Below, piece after piece: positions 1 to 5,549 of a DNA stretch of 11,857 bases. The DNA is from G963674685 sp964591275. Its GTDB lineage: Bacteria; Lernaellota; Lernaellaia; JACKCT01. Below the pieces are notes generated by a model. The model made no database searches. It saw only the letters and a program-made list of their open reading frames with translations, and was not told the origin of the DNA. The translations under genes were made by a program, and so were the position numbers. Positions within the stretch are counted from its first letter, which is position 1. Every line of letters begins with the position of its first letter. The stretch is from positions 1-11,857 of the forward strand of contig CAZQAE010000117.1 of assembly GCA_964591275.1 (NCBI GenBank), written 5' to 3'.

Positions 1-22
1 CACCTTAAAAAGTAAAAGAAGC

Positions 23-547
23 ATGATTACACCGCCGATGAGGTGGACGCCTGAGGAGGCCGATGAGGAATTTGAGGGTGCTATTCTCGATCTCATCATT
101 GTAGAACCTAATCTCGATATGTACTTGACGCAGATCAAAAACCTGGCGACCCAGGCTGGGGGCCTCCTCAAGCCGGACGGAATCCTTGTTTGCATTACCG
201 ACCGGAAACATCTGGCTGACATGGTATCCGCTTTCTCCGAAGCGCGACCGTACATGACCGCCTCCGTCATGCTTTGCGATGAGGGAATAAAATCCGAGCG
301 AACGTGGTCGCCGATTCTTTTCTTTTCTAACGACGATGTTGAATTTCCGCCGATCATGGACGTCGTCCACTCCTCCGAAGCCGTCTGCCCAGTAATTAAA
401 TATTTTGACAGGCCAGGAGTCGCCGTCTGGGTTCCATCGCTCGGACCAGGCTATCCGGCCATGTACAAATCCGAAAAAAACATCGAGGAAGCTCCGTCGA
501 ACGAGCGGCATGATCTCAGCACTGACCTAGTGTCAGTGGAACTCTAA
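23..547 (+). CDS. Degenerate DNA methyltransferase-like protein, possibly 5'-partial
   Basis: The frame stays open to the first bases of the window, so the ATG at 23 may be internal and the protein may be a C-terminal part of something longer. The 174 residues read like the second half of an amino-methyltransferase domain. A strand ending LDLIIVEPN lies where motif IV (DPPY/DPPW) is expected. After it come a helix and LLKPDGILVCIT, the usual lone 'lLkpgG-lvv' strand, then a helix and SERTWSPILFF, resembling the 'W-KPil-f' strand of ParB-linked and phage N6-adenine methyltransferases. The catalytic D/N-P-P-aromatic tetrad is not intact: EPNL replaces it, so activity is doubtful. The stop is 4 bases before the helicase start, so the two genes are probably co-transcribed. 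The family call is pattern recognition only. Confidence 0.5.
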   Translation: MITPPMRWTPEEADEEFEGAILDLIIVEPNLDMYLTQIKNLATQAGGLLKPDGILVCITDRKHLADMVSAFSEARPYMTASVMLCDEGIKSERTWSPILFFSNDDVEFPPIMDVVHSSEAVCPVIKYFDRPGVAVWVPSLGPGYPAMYKSEKNIEEAPSNERHDLSTDLVSVEL

Positions 548-551
548 GGAC

Positions 552-2756
552 ATGAAGCCCTCCGATCTGCAACGCGCCGAAAAGCGACTTGTCCCTCAAC
601 TCAGATATTGGATTAGGCAGCAAGGGTGGTCCGGCCTGCGCGATGTCCAAATTCAGGCCATTCCTCCCATCCTGGCAGCCAATCGAGACGTGATTTTGAT
701 AGCGGAAACGGCAGGTGGAAAAACGGAGGCGGCGTATCTTCCGATTCTCAGCCGCTTGTCTTCCCTGAATTCGAGAGAGTCCAGCGTCCAGGCAATTTCC
801 ATTTCACCGTTAAAGGCGTTGATTAACGATCAATTCCAGCGCATTGAACCGCTTGCTCGAAGCGTTGGATTATCCGTTTGCCCGTGGCACGGTGACGCGC
901 CGTGGAGTAAAAAGTGTGCCTTGGTCAAAAATCCGAAGGGCATTCTTCTCATAACGCCGGAGTCCCTGGAGGCAATGTTCATAAGGCTCAGCTATGATAT
1001 GCGTTGGACGTTTAACGAACTCAAATACATCATCGTTGACGAGTTGCACGCCTTCATCGGCAGCGAACGCGGTCGTCAACTTCAGTCTCTGCTTAACCGT
1101 TTGGAACTCGCCATCGCTCGAAGGATTCCCAGGATTGCCTTGAGTGCAACGTTGGGTGATCTATCCGCCGCCGCTGAGTTTCTTCGGCCCGGGGATGGTG
1201 GATCGGTCGAAATTATCCAACCCACGCCTCCACCATTAAACATCGGGCTTTGCGTAAGGGGCTACGTGATAGCCTCCCCGAAAAAAGGACATGCGAATAC
1301 TGAAGGTACTTCGATCCCTCGGATTGTGGGCGACCTTCACGAGCGGTTGAAAAATTCCTCAAACCTGATCTTTACCAATAGCCGGAGAACTGTCGAGTCA
1401 CTAACGTACCAAGCTCAACTATTATCTGAGGCGGACACAGGTACGGAAACCTACCTTCCGCATCACGGGAACCTGTCGGCGCAGAAGCGCCATCTTGCCG
1501 AAAAACGCCTCAAGGACAAGGACATACCGGCCACCGCAGTATGCACATCAACCCTCGAACTCGGCATCGACATCGGGGCAATTGAAAACATCGCGCAGAT
1601 CGGGTGTCCGCCGTCCGTGTCCAGCCTTCGCCAGCGCATAGGGCGGTCGGGACGGACAGATGCGCATCCTCCCGCCATGCGGATCATGATCACAGAAAAA
1701 ATGATCGAGGAAGATAAGCCCAGTATCTCCTGCCTTCGTCCCTCATTGGTGCAGACCATCGCCATGATCGAACTGATGGGACGGCGATGGTGCGAACCGC
1801 AGCGTGAATATGGCAATCACCTCTCGACCTTCATCCAGCAGCTATTATCCGTGGTGGCGGAACACATGGGCATCGAGAAATATAAAGCTCGGAAAATTCT
1901 GTGCGTTTCCGGTCCATTCAGGGGGATTAAGGAAAAAGCGTTTGACCGTCTCGTCGCAAAGCTTATGGAGGGAAAGCTCTTGAAACCTAATGCCGAAGGA
2001 GCGCTTTTCCTGGCGGATTATGGTTTGAAAACCGTAAGTAATTTCAAATTCTACGCCGCCTTCAACACTCCTGTGGAGTACCGGCTCCTTGCTGATGGAC
2101 ATGAGATTGGCACCATTCCTCTTACCAGCGCGATAAAACCCGACTCAACCCTGATCTTTGCCGGACGCTCATGGCGGGTGGAACGCCTGGACGAGCGAAA
2201 GCGCATCATCGACCTTCATCCATCGAAATACGGTGAACTGCCCATCTTCCCGGGCGGCGGCATTCTGGTCCACGACGAAGTTCGCAAACAAATGCGTGGC
2301 GTCTATTCTTCCAGCGAAGTGCCCATTTATCTCGACGCCCAGGCAAGAGAGTTTCTGGATGAGGGGCGCTCCTGGTTCGAGAAAATGAATCTGGATCGCC
2401 GGTCTATCGTTGCAGGCAAGTTCGGAAGCCTGGTGTTTCCGTGGGCTGGCGACCGGATCATAAACGCTCTAACAGCCCAATTGATATGCGCCGGAGTTTT
2501 GGCCTTGCGTTTTGGCCTGGCGCTGCTAATGCCCAAACTCGGCACTGCGGAAGCGCAGGCACAACTTGAAAAACTGGCCCGCAAAGGATTCAAGAAAACA
2601 GGATTCACATCGCTGGCGCTGGCAAATAAGCGGGCTGAGAAATGGGGAAAATATATTCCACCCGATCTGCTCGCCGCCGAGTATGCCGCCCGTCTATTCG
2701 ACGAGGAAGGTGCGCGTGAGACCTTGGAGATAATTGTGGAGCGAGAATCTCGATGA
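552..2756 (+). CDS. Lhr-type DEAD/DEAH-box superfamily 2 helicase
   Basis: A 734-aa ATP-dependent nucleic-acid helicase with a full motif set: Walker A AETAGGKT (51-58), Ia SPLKALIND (85-93), Ib TPES (135-138), Walker B DELH (163-166), SAT (198-200), motif IV LIFTNSR (272-278), motif V TSTLELGIDIG (332-342) and motif VI QRIGRSGR (361-368). The DELH box, the following long helix and the beta-rich C-terminal part (about 500-640, with the 'GRSWRVERLD' strand) match the Lhr-like group (COG1201, DEAD/H-associated region). It is shorter than housekeeping Lhr (about 850-1500 aa) and close to the BREX accessory helicase BrxHI in size. I see no BREX partner (PglX, PglZ, BrxC) here, so BrxHI is only an alternative. 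It follows the methyltransferase-like gene by 4 bases, suggesting coupled translation. The start has AAGGA very close upstream. Confidence 0.9.
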   Translation: MKPSDLQRAEKRLVPQLRYWIRQQGWSGLRDVQIQAIPPILAANRDVILIAETAGGKTEAAYLPILSRLSSLNSRESSVQAISISPLKALINDQFQRIEPLARSVGLSVCPWHGDAPWSKKCALVKNPKGILLITPESLEAMFIRLSYDMRWTFNELKYIIVDELHAFIGSERGRQLQSLLNRLELAIARRIPRIALSATLGDLSAAAEFLRPGDGGSVEIIQPTPPPLNIGLCVRGYVIASPKKGHANTEGTSIPRIVGDLHERLKNSSNLIFTNSRRTVESLTYQAQLLSEADTGTETYLPHHGNLSAQKRHLAEKRLKDKDIPATAVCTSTLELGIDIGAIENIAQIGCPPSVSSLRQRIGRSGRTDAHPPAMRIMITEKMIEEDKPSISCLRPSLVQTIAMIELMGRRWCEPQREYGNHLSTFIQQLLSVVAEHMGIEKYKARKILCVSGPFRGIKEKAFDRLVAKLMEGKLLKPNAEGALFLADYGLKTVSNFKFYAAFNTPVEYRLLADGHEIGTIPLTSAIKPDSTLIFAGRSWRVERLDERKRIIDLHPSKYGELPIFPGGGILVHDEVRKQMRGVYSSSEVPIYLDAQAREFLDEGRSWFEKMNLDRRSIVAGKFGSLVFPWAGDRIINALTAQLICAGVLALRFGLALLMPKLGTAEAQAQLEKLARKGFKKTGFTSLALANKRAEKWGKYIPPDLLAAEYAARLFDEEGARETLEIIVERESR

Positions 2757-2763
2757 GGCTGCG

Positions 2764-3081
2764 ATGAGCCACGTAGCGCCAGAATCTTCGCAACAGAAAG
2801 GGAAGCCACCGCTGCATCAATCTTACGGGCCACCGCCCGGAGCCGTTGCCGTCAATTTGATTCGTGGAAGAGTTCACCGCCGCATTCTCTTGATTGCGCC
2901 GGATAGTAAAAGCCCCGGTTCGATTCCGGGGCTTCCGTGGTTTGCTGTAATGTTTTGCGGGCGGCTAACTATGCAAGGGAAGGACATGGTCGGGGCGGAA
3001 CGTATTGTAAAATATGATTATCGAAAAAATCCTGATCACTCGGTCTTCGTCACGCCAAGCCTTCGCAATTCTTCCTACTAA
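2764..3081 (+). CDS. Possible small protein downstream of the helicase
   Basis: An ATG 7 bases after the helicase stop has GAGG at a good distance (6 bases) and opens 105 codons. No family is recognised. The first 40 residues are rich in Pro, Gln and Gly. The middle is encoded by a perfect GC-rich hairpin (2910-2933), which is unusual for a real coding region and raises doubt. It may be a genuine last gene of the operon, or a chance frame through the operon's 3' untranslated region. Confidence 0.25.
   Translation: MSHVAPESSQQKGKPPLHQSYGPPPGAVAVNLIRGRVHRRILLIAPDSKSPGSIPGLPWFAVMFCGRLTMQGKDMVGAERIVKYDYRKNPDHSVFVTPSLRNSSY
2910..2933 (+). other. GC-rich hairpin resembling a tRNA T-arm; terminator or tRNA remnant
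   Basis: A perfect stem AAGCCCCGG / CCGGGGCTT closes a 7-base loop TTCGATT, which fits the T-loop consensus TTCRANN. No anticodon or D arm can be found upstream and no matching 5' acceptor strand is present, so it is not a complete tRNA. It lies about 150 bases after the helicase stop, where a terminator would be expected, but no run of T follows it. Confidence 0.45.
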
Positions 3082-3115
3082 CCACTGATAGGCTCCTACA
3101 ACAGATCAATCTTCC

Positions 3116-3340
3116 TCAAATCAATGAGTACCACTTCCGCCCCCCTCGAACGAAGCGCTCCCCGTAAAACTCCCCGATCAGCCATTTGACGATCCGGCGC
3201 AAATCATCGTCGGAAACTTCGACGCCGTATTGGGCGCACAGCCACAGGTTGTATTTCACGGTCCGAACGAAGCGCTCGCCGTCGGCGCGTGTGAACGAGC
3301 GCACAGGCGTTTTAGTAACGCAAGGGCGCTCAAATTTAAT
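3116..3340 (-). CDS. Unrecognised ~74-aa basic protein or gene remnant
   Basis: Reading on the - strand after the stop of the 156-aa gene gives a coherent, GC-richer frame of up to 74 residues, basic and aromatic, ending GGRKWYSLI. No ATG is available; GTG at 3302 or an ATT at 3340 overlapping the previous stop would have to serve, and no Shine-Dalgarno is visible. The hexapeptide GERFVR occurs twice (about residues 21 and 60) because a 14-nt word, CGAACGAAGCGCTC on the + strand, is repeated at 3147-3160 and 3264-3277, exactly 39 codons apart. It could be the tail of a fused or frameshifted gene. Upstream codons overlap the neighbouring gene in another frame. No function is proposed. Confidence 0.35.
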   Translation of the reverse strand: MKFERPCVTKTPVRSFTRADGERFVRTVKYNLWLCAQYGVEVSDDDLRRIVKWLIGEFYGERFVRGGRKWYSLI

Positions 3341-3806
3341 CGCTGGCAGAGCAATTGAGTTTCTGCTGAATTTCGGATTGCGCCTGGCAGAGGGCGTCCT
3401 TCGCAGCCTCCGATAAATCTGGGAAGGGAGACCCTTCGAGTAACGATGATTCCTCCATCTCGGCAACACTCCGAATAATCTGGGCAATCGAGGGAGCCAG
3501 GTTCTCCACATGCTCTGCCGCACACCACAACAATGACGTCAGGAATTCGTATGAATGGTTGCTGGGAATATTTTCATTCAGCACATCCTCAATTTCCATT
3601 GAGGCGGCTAGGAGGTCCGCCTCTGCCAACGTTTGTGGATCGACCAAACTTGTCAGGATACCACATAATTCCAGACCCCATATCATTGCACACGCGATAT
3701 CATGTTCCTGGCTGGCGTATATGTCGTCACGGTAAAATGCGGTGAAATAATCTCGCCCCCGGATTATCGCAGCAAGAGCATTTTTTTGTTCAACCTTTTT
3801 TTCCAT
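3336..3806 (-). CDS. Unrecognised acidic 156-aa protein
   Basis: An acidic, mostly helical protein with no signal peptide or membrane segment and no recognised domain. I chose the ATG at 3806 (MEKKVEQKN) because the alternative 25-residue N-terminal extension (start at 3881) crosses the 3828-3849 hairpin and has odd composition. No clear Shine-Dalgarno precedes either start. It contains several Cys and Trp residues in the middle (ACAMIWGLELCG, LLWCAAEHVEN) and a helical tail. It lies in the - strand set led by the excisionase-like gene. It may be an element-specific accessory protein; nothing in the sequence shows its job. Confidence 0.6.
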   Translation of the reverse strand: MEKKVEQKNALAAIIRGRDYFTAFYRDDIYASQEHDIACAMIWGLELCGILTSLVDPQTLAEADLLAASMEIEDVLNENIPSNHSYEFLTSLLWCAAEHVENLAPSIAQIIRSVAEMEESSLLEGSPFPDLSEAAKDALCQAQSEIQQKLNCSASD

Positions 3807-3827
3807 TTCATTACACTTTCTATGAGA

Positions 3828-3849
3828 ATATTTCGGTCGCACCGAATAT
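3828..3849 (-). promoter_or_regulatory. Hairpin just upstream of the 156-aa gene
   Basis: Arms ATATT-CGGT and ACCG-AATAT (one bulged T) enclose CGC, 22 bases before the ATG at 3806. It could be an operator or an RNA hairpin affecting translation of the 156-aa gene, which has no good ribosome site. The pairing is seen; the role is inferred. Confidence 0.35.
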
Positions 3850-3896
3850 CCTCTTGAAATGCCGATTTTTGTTGCTGACAATCAGGACGAACACGA

Positions 3897-4013
3897 TTAC
3901 AGAATTTCCCAATCGTCAATGATTTTAGCGAAAGTTTTTTGCATTTTGTGTCGGCTTTTGTACGCGACCTTAAATCCTCTCGCATACGCCTCCCACTCAT
4001 CCCGCTTATCCAT
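3897..4013 (-). CDS. Possible 38-aa small protein
   Basis: ATG at 4013 opens a 38-codon frame, MDKRDEWEAYARGFKVAY... ending DDWEIL, with an amphipathic composition typical of a folded helical peptide. A second ATG 5 bases upstream (4018) opens a different, less protein-like frame that runs over the hairpin and into the 156-aa gene, so the 38-aa reading is preferred. Upstream, a 14-codon frame (ATG at 4055) ends in a TAA that overlaps this start, and an 11-codon frame (ATG at 4086) precedes that one, giving a possible chain of overlapping starts and stops. No family is recognised. Confidence 0.35.
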   Translation of the reverse strand: MDKRDEWEAYARGFKVAYKSRHKMQKTFAKIIDDWEIL

Positions 4014-4178
4014 GACATCGATAAACATGTGTCGGTCGGCGATCATTCATCGGTTCCAATTAAATAATGCAGACGTTTTCATCTCTACCGGCGATCTTAG
4101 CGATTCCAGTCCTCTGTTTCTGGAACCTCGCCGATGACCGCGACGGCACTGTGACTCAAAATCTACTCAGTTCAGAAT
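4014..4178. other. Intergenic spacer with overlapping micro-ORFs
   Basis: Between the 196-aa gene and the 38-aa frame. On the - strand it holds micro-frames of 11 (MKTSALFNWNR, preceded by GGTAGAG) and 14 codons, and an upstream frame ending ETEDWNR. No promoter or terminator is convincing. Confidence 0.4.
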
Positions 4179-4769
4179 TCACCTTTTCGTTGCCAATCTG
4201 AAGGCCAGCCGCCGCATATCTTCGACACATTCGTTCAGCTCACCATCGATCTCCGTCGACTCAAACACTTTCCAAATTAATCCAACCGCGATATCCACTA
4301 ATTGAGCCCGCAACAACAGGTTCTGTTGTGGACGCAGATCGGCGTCATCGGCCATCTGGGCTAAATCGTCGGCACATATGTCTTCGGGTTGATCCCAGAG
4401 AGGGTGCTGCTCTGCGTCCACAGTCTCTATGTCCACAGGGATAGGCGATGCCCATAAATGGGTGGAGATTTTTTCAAAGTTTTCTGAAAGCTCATTCACG
4501 TCTTTCGCCATGCGCTCAAGTGAACAGATCGTCTGAGACGTTGTCCCCGATGCAGTCTTATGCTTATCAGCTACTATTTCACGGACGCGCCCTGCCAGTT
4601 CGTGAGATTTGCCGCCATCGACAAGCCAACAGCCCTCCAAATGTTCAGCAAGTTCCAATGATGGCTGGTCGGGGCTAATTGGGTCTGGAGCCGACAGAAT
4701 CGCGTCCGTTCCTCGATCTTCGGGGGCGACTGGTTCGTTCATGTTTTCGATCATCATTTTTTTCGACAT
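4179..4769 (-). CDS. Unrecognised acidic 196-aa protein
   Basis: An acidic, soluble protein. The N-terminal third is Pro/Asp-rich and probably disordered. The middle has a helical stretch (SLERMAKDVNELSENFEKIS) and the C-terminal 50 residues look helical (LLLRAQLVDIAVGLIWKVFES). I prefer the ATG at 4769 because GGAG lies 8 bases before it. A longer reading starts at 4838, where its ATG overlaps the stop of the excisionase gene (TAATG) and would be translationally coupled; both may be used. It is directly downstream of the excisionase-like gene in the same operon. No domain is recognised and no function can be assigned. Confidence 0.65.
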   Translation of the reverse strand: MSKKMMIENMNEPVAPEDRGTDAILSAPDPISPDQPSLELAEHLEGCWLVDGGKSHELAGRVREIVADKHKTASGTTSQTICSLERMAKDVNELSENFEKISTHLWASPIPVDIETVDAEQHPLWDQPEDICADDLAQMADDADLRPQQNLLLRAQLVDIAVGLIWKVFESTEIDGELNECVEDMRRLAFRLATKR

Positions 4770-4837
4770 GCCTATTACTCCTTTGATTGCCATTATGAGG
4801 TTCATGCCTTCCGCCATGTTCAAAAGGCTGTACCCCA

Positions 4838-5065
4838 TTAGTCATTGTCCGAGCGTCGCTCGAACTCAAACACTCCAGCTTCAAGAATATCTGTCCACCG
4901 GAACCGCAGTGCGCTTCCAAATTTCCATGAGGGGATGAAGCCCTCACGAGCCAGTTTTCGGACTGTTTTTACTGATAAATGGAGCTTCTCTGCGATTTCG
5001 CCTGCCGTTAGCATTGGCGATTCTCGCTCATTAGCATCCGCCATCCCTGGATTCGTATCGGTCAT
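4838..5065 (-). CDS. Excisionase-family helix-turn-helix DNA-binding protein
   Basis: A 75-aa protein with a MerR-type winged HTH of the excisionase/AlpA class (HTH_17): LTAGEIAEKLHLSVKTVRKL at about 19-38, then an EGFIPSWKFGSALRFRWTDI wing-like region to about 60. Such proteins bind near attachment sites and steer recombinases towards excision, or act as regulators of mobile elements. The start is fixed by a near-perfect Shine-Dalgarno (AAAGGAGGTG, 5 bases before ATG). It heads a - strand gene set, and its stop overlaps the ATG of the longer reading of the next gene (TAATG). With the large serine recombinase at 8957 it suggests an integrating element, although the two genes are 4 kb apart and divergent. 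The C-terminal codons contain a 17-nt word repeated, inverted, at 7575-7591. Confidence 0.85.
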   Translation of the reverse strand: MTDTNPGMADANERESPMLTAGEIAEKLHLSVKTVRKLAREGFIPSWKFGSALRFRWTDILEAGVFEFERRSDND

Positions 5066-5069
5066 CGTA

Positions 5070-5079
5070 ACACCTCCTT
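5070..5079 (-). promoter_or_regulatory. Very strong ribosome binding site
   Basis: AAAGGAGGTG lies 5 bases before the excisionase-family ATG. It is the best match to the anti-Shine-Dalgarno in the window and fixes that start. Confidence 0.8.
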
Positions 5080-5378
5080 TCTACTTGTATCTTCTCCGAC
5101 GCCCTTCAAGCGTTGCAGCCTCCTTCGACGCCCTGAGAACGCCTTCAAGGGTCGGACGTTCCCCATGAAGATAAACATTGGATGGAAATATCACTTGATG
5201 GAGTGGAAATGCCTTTTCTGGATCAACGTGGACGCCGTGGTGTCCCTGAGGACGTTCTGACAGCGGTGCGCGATGCCTTAAACGCTGTGCTCGATCCTAA
5301 ATGGGATCGCCAGAAATCCGTTGCCTGCCGAAAGCTCGTCGCAGCCGTCGTCAATGGCCTGCGTCGTGCAGCCGAGCT

Positions 5379-5456
5379 GAAGGCGGTTCTTCAGGTAGTC
5401 CGGCATGTGCTCCAACTCCTGTTCGTTCTCCTTGGGCAGGATAACGGCCTTGAAAA
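5379..5456 (-). pseudogene. Scrap of Lon protease C-terminus
   Basis: On the - strand the codons read FKAVILPKENEQELEHMPDY followed by LKNRL. This is the conserved 'k-viLP-eNe-dl--iP' segment near the end of the Lon protease domain (S16). The frame upstream (above 5460) and downstream (below about 5380) is not Lon: the expected final 'f-fV----evl--al' is missing. Only about 25 codons survive, so this is a relic carried in or left by recombination, not a working gene. Confidence 0.65.
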
Positions 5457-5549
5457 ATGAAGAAATCGTAAAAGTAGTTCTGGGCTGGCTGGTAAAATAG
5501 TAGTGGGGAAATGCAATCAGTATTGCTGTTCAATGGAGGACAAGAAAGA

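Larger units (their letters stand above)
5066..5549. other. Mosaic spacer between divergent excisionase and replication-like genes
   Basis: No intact gene is convincing here. A + strand frame (5182-5460, ATG, 92 codons) has protein-like composition up to about 5385 (DVLTAVRDALNAVLDPKWDR) but its last third is antisense to a Lon scrap. A - strand frame ending RRRRYK, just before the excisionase Shine-Dalgarno, also looks protein-like but has no ATG. I read the region as fused fragments. Promoters for the divergent genes must lie here but no clear -35/-10 pair was found. Confidence 0.4.

Noticed and set aside
2860..2940. Complete tRNA gene
   Set aside because: Only a T-arm-like hairpin is present; no acceptor, D or anticodon arm fits upstream.
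5182..5460. Intact 92-aa + strand gene
   Set aside because: Its last third is antisense to a recognisable Lon segment and no Shine-Dalgarno supports the start.
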